Shown: positions 27,708 to 35,939 of the stretch, piece by piece | Position numbering within the stretch: position 1 is the first letter of the stretch | How the letters are laid out: every line of letters starts with the position of its first letter | Assembly (NCBI GenBank): GCA_900541585.1 | Contig: UQKD01000001.1 | Span: 164,388 to 228,387, forward strand | Origin: an uncultured Alistipes sp. | Lineage (GTDB): Bacteria; Bacteroidota; Bacteroidia; Bacteroidales; Rikenellaceae | Length of the DNA stretch: 64,000 bases | Reading direction: 5' to 3' | Translations under genes and position numbers: made by a program | Notes under the pieces: model-generated | Database searches by the model: none | Told to the model about the DNA's origin: nothing | The model's input: only the letters and a program-made list of their open reading frames with translations

Positions 27708-29062
27708 ACCACACAATCGCAACCCTCGCCCTGACGCTGCTGCTCGGCTCCGGCATCCCCTCGCAGGCCCGCAGCGACCGCCGCAACGACGGCATATCAT
27801 GGAGCGCGGCGGCAGACTACGCCACGACGACGCTGGCCGACAACTTCTGGCGCGTACCCGGCAACGGGTTCGTCGGCAAGCAGCCGCCCTACCACTTCAC
27901 CAACGGCGTGAAAGGCGCCGAGGATTTCTCGAACAACTACTGGCCGCAGGCCCACGGCATGGACGTCTTCATCGACGCCTACCTCCGGGCGCAGCGCGAA
28001 GGCGACCGCGAAGCCGAAGCCTTCTACAAGGAGTGCTTCGACAAAGGCTACCGCGACCCGATCGGCACGGGCGAGGTCAAACGCCAGACAGGCGTCCTCT
28101 GGACCAGCTACGGCATGAAGAAATACGCCGACATCTCGGCCTCGTTCGGCAACCAGTTCGTCGACGACATGGAGTGGCACGCGCTGACGCTGATCCGGCT
28201 CTACGAAGCCACCGGCGAAGCCGTCTACCTGCGCGAGGCGCAGAAGCTCTACGCCCAGATCTGGAAGGCCTGGGACCTTCCCGCAGCCCGCGACGTGGGC
28301 GGCAGCGGCGGTTTCATCTGGTGCTACGGCAAGGAGGACACCGCCCAGGGTCTTTCGAAGAACGCCTGCTCGAACGCCCCGGGCTGCCTTACGGCCATCC
28401 GTCTGCACGAAGTGAAGCGGCGGACCCCGGCCGCACGCTACCGGGCCGACTCGCACCCCGACTACGTCGATTTCGACTACCTGAAAAACGCCGAGACGGT
28501 CTATGAATGGATGGCCCGCGAGCTGTTCGACCGCACGACGGGACAGGTCTACGGATCGTTCTCGCAGAAGAAGGGCAAGATGACGGCCTACTCGCTCACC
28601 TACGACCAGGGGACGTTCCTCGGAGCCGCGCACCTGCTCTACCGCTACACCGGGAAGAAGCTCTACCGCGACGACGCCCTGAAAGCCGCCCTCTACACCA
28701 TCACCCACCCGGGCATCACCAAGGGCGGCATGCTCCGCGACGAGGGCGCCGGAGGCGACAACTCCTTTTTCAAGGGAATCTTCATCCGCTATGCCGTGGA
28801 GCTGGTCAACGACCGCCGCATCAAGCGCAAACCCCGCATCCAGCTCTACGACTTCATCCGCCACCAGGCCGAAACCCTCTGGACGAAGGGACTCGGGCGC
28901 GACGCTGCCGGAAATCCCGCGGGATTCTTCACCCCCGACTGGAGCCTCGATCAGGAACAGGCGGCCCGCAAAGGCGCCGAATATCAGAAGCCGAGACTGG
29001 GCTGGCAGGTCAGCGGCGCCACGCTGCTGGAAGCCATGAACGTGATGAAAGACCCGCGTTAA
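27704..29062 (+). CDS. GH76 family alpha-1,6-mannanase-like glycoside hydrolase
   Basis: 452 residues with a signal peptide (about 1-22). GH76 signatures are present: the paired acidic residues Asp154-Asp155 in FVDDMEWHALTLIRLYEATG (nucleophile and acid/base in characterised GH76 enzymes), followed by LYAQIWKAWD, GGFIWCY and the NACSNAPG block. GH76 enzymes are endo-alpha-1,6-mannanases, including those used by gut Bacteroides on yeast mannan. No lipobox is visible, so a periplasmic location is inferred. It is coupled to the preceding GtaA-like gene (ATGA overlap) and followed by a sulfatase after 25 bases. Confidence 0.88.
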   Translation: MNHTIATLALTLLLGSGIPSQARSDRRNDGISWSAAADYATTTLADNFWRVPGNGFVGKQPPYHFTNGVKGAEDFSNNYWPQAHGMDVFIDAYLRAQREGDREAEAFYKECFDKGYRDPIGTGEVKRQTGVLWTSYGMKKYADISASFGNQFVDDMEWHALTLIRLYEATGEAVYLREAQKLYAQIWKAWDLPAARDVGGSGGFIWCYGKEDTAQGLSKNACSNAPGCLTAIRLHEVKRRTPAARYRADSHPDYVDFDYLKNAETVYEWMARELFDRTTGQVYGSFSQKKGKMTAYSLTYDQGTFLGAAHLLYRYTGKKLYRDDALKAALYTITHPGITKGGMLRDEGAGGDNSFFKGIFIRYAVELVNDRRIKRKPRIQLYDFIRHQAETLWTKGLGRDAAGNPAGFFTPDWSLDQEQAARKGAEYQKPRLGWQVSGATLLEAMNVMKDPR

Positions 29063-29087
29063 CGAGAAATTCACTAATTTTACCGCA

Positions 29088-30497
29088 ATGAATAAGCTGA
29101 ACCTGAATTCTACGCTGCTCAAAGCCTCCGCACTCTCCGCGGCGGTCGCGCCCGCAACGGGCCTTGCAGCCGAAAAAAGCGCTCCCCGGACCGACCGCCC
29201 CAATATCGTGGTGATCGTGGCCGACGACCTGCTGTCGTCCGAGCTGAGCTGCTACGGAGGGAAAAACATCGAGACCCCCAATATCGACCGGCTGGCCCGG
29301 GAAGGGGTGCGGTTCACGCACAACTATGCGTCGATCGCCATGAGCGTGCCCATCCGCGCCTCGATGTACACGGGTCTCTACCCGGTCCGCCACGGCTCGT
29401 ACCAGAACCACAAGGCGACCTTCAAGGGAACCAAGACGGTCAACGAATACATGCCCGAGGAGGGCTACCGCGTAGGCCGCACCGGCAAAAACCACCCGAT
29501 CACCCCGGCGGTCTACAAATTCGAGAAGGTTCCCGGATTCACCGTGGGCTGCACGGCGCTGAAGGCTCCCTACACCGTGGACGGCATCCGCGAGTTCATG
29601 ACGCGCAACGACGATCCGTTCCTGCTCTACGTATGCAGCATCCATCCGCACGCGCCGTGGACGTGGGGCGATCCGACGGAGTTCGACAAGGACAAGCTCG
29701 TGATGCCCGAGAATTGTGTGGACAACCCCCGGATGCGCGAGATTTTCACCCACTACCTCGCCGAAGTGCGCGCCCTCGACAACGAGGTCGGCTCGGTGCT
29801 CGAAGTGCTGACCGAGACGGGCAAGCTCGACAACACGATCGTGATGTTCCTCGGCGAGCAGGGACCGCAGTTCCCCGGCGGCAAGTGGACCTGCTGGTAT
29901 CCGGGCGTCAACAGCGCATTGGTGGCGCGTTATCCCGCGAAAATCGCTCCGGGACGCGTATCCCACGCCATCGTGCAGTATGAGGACCTGCTGCCCACGT
30001 TCCTCGACATCGCAGGCGGCAAGCCGCGGAAGGAGCTCGACGGCGTCAGCTTCAAGAAGGCGCTGTTCGGCGAGTCGGACAAAGCCCGCAAATACGCCTA
30101 CGGCATCCACAACAACATTCCGGAAGGCCGTCCCTACCCGATACGCAGCATCCGCGACGAGAAATACGCGCTGATCTGGAACCTCACGCCCGAAAAGGAC
30201 TACCACGAAAAGCACCTGATGAAGGAACCGAAGAGCAACACGGGGGTCTGGGAGGCGTGGAAATCGTCGGAGAACACCGATCCCGAAGCCAAACGACTGA
30301 TCGACCGTTTCGTGCACCGTCCCGAGTTCGAGTTCTACGACGTGGAGAACGACCCGTGGGAGATGAACAACCTGGCCGACAAACCCGAATACCAAAGCCG
30401 TATCCGCAAGATGAAGAAGGAGCTGGAAAAATGGATGGAACAGCAGGGAGACAAAGGCGCCGCAATGGACGTAAGTTTCCCGGGGCAACCCAAATAG
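29088..30497 (+). CDS. Sulfatase, SGSH-like paralogue (Ser-type)
   Basis: 469 residues with a signal peptide (about 1-28). Metal-binding Asp46-Asp47 lie in VIVADDLLSSELSCYGG. The motif is Ser86-Val-Pro-Ile-Arg90 (ASMYTGLYPVRHGSY), Ser-type with an unusual Ile before the Arg. The GEQGPQFPGGKWTCW block groups it with the sulfatase at 24208-25599. It is the last gene of the plus-strand operon, directly followed by a strong terminator. The pair may act on the same sugar at different positions, which is speculative. Confidence 0.92.
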   Translation: MNKLNLNSTLLKASALSAAVAPATGLAAEKSAPRTDRPNIVVIVADDLLSSELSCYGGKNIETPNIDRLAREGVRFTHNYASIAMSVPIRASMYTGLYPVRHGSYQNHKATFKGTKTVNEYMPEEGYRVGRTGKNHPITPAVYKFEKVPGFTVGCTALKAPYTVDGIREFMTRNDDPFLLYVCSIHPHAPWTWGDPTEFDKDKLVMPENCVDNPRMREIFTHYLAEVRALDNEVGSVLEVLTETGKLDNTIVMFLGEQGPQFPGGKWTCWYPGVNSALVARYPAKIAPGRVSHAIVQYEDLLPTFLDIAGGKPRKELDGVSFKKALFGESDKARKYAYGIHNNIPEGRPYPIRSIRDEKYALIWNLTPEKDYHEKHLMKEPKSNTGVWEAWKSSENTDPEAKRLIDRFVHRPEFEFYDVENDPWEMNNLADKPEYQSRIRKMKKELEKWMEQQGDKGAAMDVSFPGQPK

Positions 30498-30505
30498 CGA
30501 AAAAA

Positions 30506-30540
30506 AAAGAAACGGGCGTGAAATTCACGCCCGTTTCTTT
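30506..30540. terminator. Strong bidirectional intrinsic terminator
   Basis: A perfect 16-bp stem (30506-30521 with 30525-30540) with a 3-base loop is flanked by A-run and T-run tails on either side. It separates the plus-strand sulfatase operon from the convergent mgsA gene and can serve both. Confidence 0.93.
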
Positions 30541-30553
30541 TTCAATCTGTTGC

Positions 30554-31042
30554 CTATTTCAACACCCGCTCGACATAGGCCTTGTAATCCTTCACGACGG
30601 GTTCGTAGTCGTCGTCCTCGTACAGCGGCGAGGAGATCAGGAAATCGGCCGACGAACGGTTGATGGCCGTCGGAACGTTGTAAAGCGTCGCCAGGCGCAG
30701 CAGCGCCTTCACGTCGACGTCGTGCGGCTGGGCCGACATCGGGTCCCAGAAGAAAATCAGCGCGTTGATCTTTCCGTCGGCGATCAGCGACCCCAGCTGC
30801 TGGTCGCCGCCCAACGGACCCGACTTGAGCAACGTGATTTTCAGCTCGGGTTTCTCCTCCGCCTCGTCCTCGTGCTCCTCCCTGTGATCGCGCAGGGTCT
30901 TTTCGACCATCTTGCCGGTCGTACCCGTGCATACCAAATGGTGGCGGCTCAGCTTGCGGCTGTTCCAGTCGACCCACTCCGCCAGGTCGCGTTTCATGTT
31001 GTCGTGGGCAACCAGTGCCAGCACTTTCGTCTTCTTCTCCAT
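30554..31042 (-). CDS. mgsA: Methylglyoxal synthase
   Basis: 162 residues. It converts dihydroxyacetone phosphate to methylglyoxal and phosphate, a bypass of lower glycolysis. Family residues are in place: His13 (ALVAHDN), TGTTG (39-43), Asp80 (GPLGGDQQLG), and His107/Asp108 (FFWDPMSAQPHDVDVKALLRLA). Between the TGTTG loop and GPLGGDQQ lies an acidic insertion (residues about 53-67, rich in Glu/Asp/His/Lys), absent from the E. coli enzyme. It is the last gene of the mscS operon, 73 bases after DUF5606, ending at a shared terminator. Confidence 0.95.
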   Translation of the reverse strand: MEKKTKVLALVAHDNMKRDLAEWVDWNSRKLSRHHLVCTGTTGKMVEKTLRDHREEHEDEAEEKPELKITLLKSGPLGGDQQLGSLIADGKINALIFFWDPMSAQPHDVDVKALLRLATLYNVPTAINRSSADFLISSPLYEDDDYEPVVKDYKAYVERVLK

Positions 31043-31115
31043 AACGACAGGTCTTTATGAAAGCCGCAGCGGCTTTCGGTTCGTCACGCCCCGGCCCGCA
31101 CCGGGAAATTTTTCG

Positions 31116-31520
31116 CTATTCGTTCTCGGCCGGGAGTTTGAACTCCGTGAATCCCGCCCCGACCAGCGTGTTGTACCACGCGAAGCACTTCTTGATGTCC
31201 GAAACATGCACCCGGTCGCGGTCGTACTCGGGAAGCACCTCGGCGAATGCGGCTTTCAGATTCTCGGGCGACTCCTTGGGGCTGATCGCCTCCTTGCCGC
31301 CCGTGTGGGCGTAGATCCGGGTGAAGACGTCGGCCAGCGCAATGTCCTCGCCTTCGGTGAACATCGAAATCTCCGAAAGGGCGCTCACCTTGGCGTTGGC
31401 CGAGGCGTTCATGCGCCGTCCGTCGAGCAGCGACTCGACGATCACGCCGCGCGCGGACTGCGCCACGAATTTATAAAGTCCGGGCTGGCCCGAAATGGCC
31501 AGAATCTCTTTCAGTTCCAT
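31116..31520 (-). CDS. DUF5606 family protein
   Basis: 134 residues, a small soluble protein restricted to Bacteroidetes. The N-terminal block (LKEILAISGQPGLYKFVAQS and GVIVESLLDGRR) is a beta-rich DUF5606 domain. The C-terminal half (EISMFTEGEDIALADVF, CFAWYNTLVGAGF) is helical. No signal peptide is present and the function is unknown. It lies between a lipoprotein gene (7 bases) and mgsA in one operon. Confidence 0.85.
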   Translation of the reverse strand: MELKEILAISGQPGLYKFVAQSARGVIVESLLDGRRMNASANAKVSALSEISMFTEGEDIALADVFTRIYAHTGGKEAISPKESPENLKAAFAEVLPEYDRDRVHVSDIKKCFAWYNTLVGAGFTEFKLPAENE

Positions 31521-31527
31521 ACAGTTG

Positions 31528-31962
31528 CTATTTCTTTGTTAAAATGGGTTGTTCGGGTTCTTCCTCCTCCTCGTCGGGAACGGTATATTCCCGGGGCTGC
31601 GTATAGGAGGGCACATTGTATGCCGTGATGGCGCGTATCCAGAAAGTCACTTTCCGGCCCGCTTTCTGCCGGGGAATGATCCCCTCGTAATCGAACGAAG
31701 TGATGTCGGCGGGCGGCTCGGTCTTCGCGACGGTCCTCACGTCGGATTTGTCGCCGTCGAGCATGTAGAGAATGCAGACGTTGCGCAGCCCGTAGCTGCA
31801 CGAAACGGACACCTTCACCAGGACCTCCGAATCGGAGGCCATGACCCGCGGCGATACGCTCACCTCGCCGAATTCCGCCGGGGTCGTATACTCGGGTCCC
31901 CGGCTCGAATTGCAGGCCGAGAGGCACATGGCCGCAAGAACGGTGAAGAGGCGCGTTTTCAT
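31528..31962 (-). CDS. Small lipoprotein of unknown function
   Basis: 144 residues. The signal peptide ends at lipobox LSAC (Cys17), followed by a single beta-rich domain (FGEVSVSPRVMASDSEVLV, VTFWIRAITAYNVP) that resembles an Ig-like fold. The tail is very acidic (DEEEEEPEQP). No family is recognised with confidence. It is 3 bases downstream of the MscS gene and 7 upstream of DUF5606, so it is clearly co-transcribed. Confidence 0.75.
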   Translation of the reverse strand: MKTRLFTVLAAMCLSACNSSRGPEYTTPAEFGEVSVSPRVMASDSEVLVKVSVSCSYGLRNVCILYMLDGDKSDVRTVAKTEPPADITSFDYEGIIPRQKAGRKVTFWIRAITAYNVPSYTQPREYTVPDEEEEEPEQPILTKK

Positions 31963-31965
31963 ACC

Positions 31966-32877
31966 CTACTCTTTGGTCAGGTGCACGTCCATCTGCGGGA
32001 ACGGGAAATTGATGCCGGCTTTCGGCAGCTCCTTGTAGAATCGCTCGTTATGCTCGAAAAAGACGTTCCAGTAGTCGCCGTTCTTCACCCATGCGCGGAT
32101 CGAGAGGTTCACCGAACTGTCGGCCAGCGCAGCGACCCACACCACGGGGGCGGGATCGGGCAGGACGCGCGGATCGGCGGCCAGCATCGAAAGGACGGCC
32201 TCGCGGGCCACGTCCACATCGTCGCCGTAGGAGATGCCCACGGTCCAGTCCACGCGGCGCGTCTCGGAGGTGGAATAGTTGTCGATAATGGCCGTGGCGA
32301 TCGAGTTGTTGGGAATATAGATCGTCTGGTTGTCGGCCGTGGTGATCACCGTCGAGAAGAGCTTGATGTCGCGCACGGTTCCCGACTGTCCCTGCGCCGA
32401 GATATAGTCGCCGATACGATAGGGTTTCATCAGCAGGATCATCACCCCGCCGGCAAAGTTCTGGGCCGTACCGCTCAAAGCCATACCGATGGCCAGCGTG
32501 GCGGCCGACGCGACGGCGATGAGCGACGTCACGTTGACGCCCAGCGTCGACACGACGATCAGGATGAGCAGCAGCGTGAAGACCGCGCTGACGGTATTGC
32601 GCGTGAACGAACGCAGCGAAGTGTCGACGTTGCGGTGCTGCATGGCCACGTCGATCAGTTTCAGCAGGCGCCGCACGATCCACCGTCCGACGAAATAGAT
32701 CGCCAGCGCAATGGCGATTTTAATGACGATCCAGACCGACTCGGAGAGCAGCGTCTGCAACAGGGCATGGTAATCGATATTGGCGATCTTCTCGACCGTC
32801 TCCGCGAAATGGGCTTTCTGCACGCTGTCGGGAACCATCAGGGGAGCCGGATCCTCGGCCGCTAAAAATGTCCACAT
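31966..32877 (-). CDS. Small-conductance mechanosensitive channel (MscS family)
   Basis: 303 residues. Transmembrane helices lie at about 48-66 and 95-113, followed by the Gly/Ala-rich pore helix (about 115-150: SLIAVASAATLAIGMALSG, then NFAGGVMILLMKPYRIGD). The cytoplasmic beta domain follows (TIYIPNNSIATAIIDNYS). It opens under membrane tension to release solutes on hypo-osmotic shock. It is the first gene of a four-gene operon with the lipoprotein, DUF5606 and mgsA. A -7 element lies 25 bases upstream. Confidence 0.94.
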   Translation of the reverse strand: MWTFLAAEDPAPLMVPDSVQKAHFAETVEKIANIDYHALLQTLLSESVWIVIKIAIALAIYFVGRWIVRRLLKLIDVAMQHRNVDTSLRSFTRNTVSAVFTLLLILIVVSTLGVNVTSLIAVASAATLAIGMALSGTAQNFAGGVMILLMKPYRIGDYISAQGQSGTVRDIKLFSTVITTADNQTIYIPNNSIATAIIDNYSTSETRRVDWTVGISYGDDVDVAREAVLSMLAADPRVLPDPAPVVWVAALADSSVNLSIRAWVKNGDYWNVFFEHNERFYKELPKAGINFPFPQMDVHLTKE

Positions 32878-32902
32878 AATTCCGTTTTTTAAGTTTGTGA
32901 GG

Positions 32903-32910
32903 CAAAAATA
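32903..32910 (-). promoter_or_regulatory. -7 element of the mscS operon
   Basis: The minus strand reads TATTTTTG, an exact match to TAnnTTTG, 25 bases before the mscS start. No clear -33 TTTG is present. It is divergent from the serB -7 element, 22 bases away. Confidence 0.5.
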
Positions 32911-32932
32911 GCCAAAAAAAGGAGAACTTTAT

Positions 32933-32940
32933 TAACTTTG
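32933..32940 (+). promoter_or_regulatory. -7 element of serB
   Basis: TAACTTTG matches TAnnTTTG exactly. It predicts a transcript start near 32947, too close for translation from the in-frame TTG at 32951, and so supports the ATG at 32987 as the serB start. Confidence 0.5.
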
Positions 32941-32986
32941 TCTACGCTTTTTGCAGAAAGCGACGGAAAACACCATACATGATACG

Positions 32987-34210
32987 ATGCAGAACAACGT
33001 TGAAATTATCCAGATAAACATTTCGGGCGAAGACAAACCGGGCATGACCTCGTCGCTCACCGAAATCCTCGCACGCTACGACGCCTTCATCCTCGACATC
33101 GGACAGGCCAACATCCACCAGTCGCTGACGCTCGGCATCCTGATAAAGACCACGGCCGACAAGTCGGGGAGCATCATGAAGGAGCTGTTGTTCAAGGCGT
33201 CGGAACTGGGCGTTATGATCCGTTTCACGCCCATCCCCGAGGACCGCTACAACGACTGGGTGGGCCGTCAGGGCAAAAACCGCTACATCATCACCCTGCT
33301 GGGCCGCACCGTCACGGCGCGCCACATCGCCCAGGTGACGAAGGTCGTGGCCGAGCACGGGCTGAACATCGACGCCATCAAACGCCTCACGGGCCGCATG
33401 CCCCTCTGCGAGGACGACCGCGCCGCCAAGTCGTGCATCGAACTCTCGGTGCGCGGATCGCTCACCGACCAGGAGCGCAGCACGATGCAGGAGGGATTCA
33501 TGAACCTCTCGGAGATCGGTCTCGACGTTTCGTTCCAGAAGGACGACATCTACCGCCGCAGCCGCCGCCTGATCTGCTTCGACATGGACTCGACGCTGAT
33601 CGAGACCGAGGTGATCGACGAACTGGCCGAGCGCGCGGGCGTGGGCGGCAAGGTGCGCGAGATCACGGCCAGCGCCATGCGCGGCGAGATCGACTTCCGC
33701 GAGAGCTTTTCACAGAGGGTCGCGCTGCTCAAGGGACTGGACGTCTCGGTCATGGAGGAGATCGCCCGCAACCTGCCCATCACCGAGGGGCTGGAACGCA
33801 TGATGACGATCCTCAAACGCGTGGGTTACAAAACGGCGATCCTCTCCGGCGGATTCACCTATTTCGGCAACTACCTGCGCCAGAAATACGGCTTCGACTA
33901 CGTTTACGCCAACGAACTGGAGATCGAGGACGGACGCCTCACGGGACGCTACGTCGGCGAGGTGGTCGACGGACGCCGCAAGGCCGAACTGCTGCGGCTG
34001 CTGTGTCAGTTCGAGGAGATCAACATCGCCCAGTCGGTGGCCGTCGGCGACGGTGCCAACGACCTGCCGATGCTCAACCTCGCGGGCCTGGGCATCGCCT
34101 TCCACGCCAAACCCAAGGTGAAGGCCACGGCCCGGCAGTCGATCTCGACCATCGGGCTGGACGGCATTCTCTATTTCCTGGGGCTGAAAGATTCCCGTAT
34201 CGAACAGTGA
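32987..34210 (+). CDS. serB: Phosphoserine phosphatase with N-terminal ACT domains
   Basis: 407 residues from ATG 32987. It hydrolyses O-phosphoserine to serine, the last step of serine synthesis. Two ACT-like regulatory domains lie at about 5-80 and 98-180. The HAD phosphatase domain follows, with the nucleophile motif CFDMDSTLIETE (Asp199, Asp201), motif II in AILSGGFTYF and motif III/IV in VAVGDGANDLPML. ACT domains suggest feedback by serine. It is monocistronic by spacing, followed 78 bases later by a DUF5689 gene. Confidence 0.95.
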   Translation: MQNNVEIIQINISGEDKPGMTSSLTEILARYDAFILDIGQANIHQSLTLGILIKTTADKSGSIMKELLFKASELGVMIRFTPIPEDRYNDWVGRQGKNRYIITLLGRTVTARHIAQVTKVVAEHGLNIDAIKRLTGRMPLCEDDRAAKSCIELSVRGSLTDQERSTMQEGFMNLSEIGLDVSFQKDDIYRRSRRLICFDMDSTLIETEVIDELAERAGVGGKVREITASAMRGEIDFRESFSQRVALLKGLDVSVMEEIARNLPITEGLERMMTILKRVGYKTAILSGGFTYFGNYLRQKYGFDYVYANELEIEDGRLTGRYVGEVVDGRRKAELLRLLCQFEEINIAQSVAVGDGANDLPMLNLAGLGIAFHAKPKVKATARQSISTIGLDGILYFLGLKDSRIEQ

Positions 34211-34288
34211 GACTGCCGGATCCGATTCCGCACGATACACCGCATCCCGCTTCGGACCGCCATTGCCGCACCGCCTTACCTTAAAAAC

Positions 34289-35065
34289 ATGTCCCGTTCC
34301 CGGCCCATATCCCTTCTCTGCCTTGCCGCCGTCCTGCTGGCGGGCGGATGCTACGACTCCCCGTTCGGGGAGCCGGACGACGACGGAGGGGAGAAACCCG
34401 CGACGGAGACCATCGCGGCGCTGCGCGCCCGTTATGCGGGCACGCCCTTCACCGTTACGGGCGACATCGTCGTCACAGGGAGGGTCGCGAGCAGCGACCG
34501 AGCGGAGAATTTCTACCGCACGCTCTGCATCTACGATGCTGAAGCGGGACTTGAGGTAATGGCCGGTATCGAACACCTGCACAACGACTTCCCCATAGGA
34601 AGCCGTGTTACGCTTTCACTCCGGGGACTCACCGTCGCCCAGAGCCGCGGGGTGTTGCAGGCGGGACGTCCGCCCGCCGCCGGAAGCGGCTACGCAACGG
34701 ATTACATCGGCTCCCGGGCGGCGCTCGGCGCCGTGCTGGTCCGCAGCAGCGAAACCCTGGCCGCACCCTCTCCTGCCCCGCTTACCATTCCTGCGCTTAC
34801 GGAAAACCGCTGCGGCACGCTCGTTCGCATCGACGGCCTGCGCTACACCCCCGAAGATCTTTCAGCCCCGACGTGGGCGGGCTACAAGCGTTTTACCGAC
34901 GCCGACGGCAACGCCGTCTACACCTATGTCCGCCCATACGCCCGTTTCGCCGACGCCGAAGTGCCTGCCGGCACGGTCTCGCTGACGGGCATTCTCCAGT
35001 ACGATGCCGCGGGCGACGGACGTTACATTCTCAAACTGCGCGATGAAAACGACTGCACGCATTAG
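34289..35065 (+). CDS. DUF5689 lipoprotein
   Basis: 258 residues with lipobox AGGC (Cys21). The DUF5689 domain runs from ETIAALRARYAGTPFTVTGDIVVTGRVAS through FYRTLCIYDAEAGLEVMAG and IGSRVTLSLRGLTV, an OB-like beta fold found in Bacteroidetes surface lipoproteins. The function is unknown. It overlaps the next gene, a paralogue, by 23 bases. Confidence 0.85.
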   Translation: MSRSRPISLLCLAAVLLAGGCYDSPFGEPDDDGGEKPATETIAALRARYAGTPFTVTGDIVVTGRVASSDRAENFYRTLCIYDAEAGLEVMAGIEHLHNDFPIGSRVTLSLRGLTVAQSRGVLQAGRPPAAGSGYATDYIGSRAALGAVLVRSSETLAAPSPAPLTIPALTENRCGTLVRIDGLRYTPEDLSAPTWAGYKRFTDADGNAVYTYVRPYARFADAEVPAGTVSLTGILQYDAAGDGRYILKLRDENDCTH

Positions 35066-35939
35066 CCTGCCGATCCTGCCGGGCTTGCTGGTCCTGCCGA
35101 TCCTGCTGACGCTGCCGGCCGGATGCGACCGGGCCACGCAGCCCGAATTCACGGTCTGTCCCCCGGAACCGCAGAATTCGGTCGCCTACCTCAAGTCGCT
35201 CTGCGACGGGAAAAGCAGCGTCGCGGTGACGCAGGACATCATCATCCGCGGATTCGTCACGGCCAACGACCTCTACGGCGAATTTTACAGGACGATCGTC
35301 GTCGAAGACGCCTCGGGCGGCATCGCGATCGCTGCGGAAGGCTCCCCGCTGGCGGACCTCTATCCGTTCGGCATCGTGGCGACCGTACGCTGCAACGGCC
35401 TGACGCTGTGCGACTACGGCGGGAAAATCCAGCTGGGAACGACACCCGGCGACGACGGCGCGGGGTGCATCCCGCGCGAAGAGCTGGCACGGTACATCCG
35501 CACCGAACCGCCCGGCGGCGAGACCCCCTCCGCACAGCTCCTGACGTTCGACGCCGTCTCGGCCCGGCACATCGACACCCGCGTCCGTTTCGACGACGTG
35601 CGTTTCGCCGACGCCGGGAAAACCTGGTGCGACACCGACCCGGAGACGGGCCGCACCGTCGCCACCGAGCGCGTGATCGTCGACACCCGGGGCCGGACCT
35701 TCACCGTGCGGACCGCCGCGACCTGCGCCTACGCAAAGGAGCCTCTGCCCCAGGGCACAGGCTCCTTGTATGGAATCATCGACTATTTCGCCGGAAAATA
35801 CTCCCTGCGCATCACCAACCGCGAAGCGGAATTTTCCGGCACGGCAACGTCTTCCGCAGCATCTCCCCGAACCGCCGGATGTCCGGCGCGGACGACGCAG
35901 GAATTTACCGCTGCAACGCCTCCCACAGCATATCCTTGA
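35043..35939 (+). CDS. DUF5689 lipoprotein, paralogue with extended C terminus
   Basis: 298 residues from ATG 35043, chosen because it opens the signal peptide ending at lipobox PAGC; the in-frame ATG at 35004 would place 13 polar residues first. The core [29 protein letters not shown] and [15 protein letters not shown] match the upstream paralogue. The recognisable domain ends near [12 protein letters not shown]. The remaining Ser/Ala/Thr-rich tail of about 30 residues enters the 3' end of the convergent obg gene by 35 bases, suggesting that the original stop was lost. Confidence 0.8.
   Translation: MKTTARISLPILPGLLVLPILLTLPAGCDRATQPEFTVCPPEPQNSVAYLKSLCDGKSSVAVTQDIIIRGFVTANDLYGEFYRTIVVEDASGGIAIAAEGSPLADLYPFGIVATVRCNGLTLCDYGGKIQLGTTPGDDGAGCIPREELARYIRTEPPGGETPSAQLLTFDAVSARHIDTRVRFDDVRFADAGKTWCDTDPETGRTVATERVIVDTRGRTFTVRTAATCAYAKEPLPQGTGSLYGIIDYFAGKYSLRITNREAEFSGTATSSAASPRTAGCPARTTQEFTAATPPTAYP

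Noticed and set aside
32951..32986. In-frame TTG start upstream of serB.
   Set aside because: It lies at the predicted transcription start given the TAACTTTG -7 box at 32933-32940; ATG 32987 begins the ACT domain properly.
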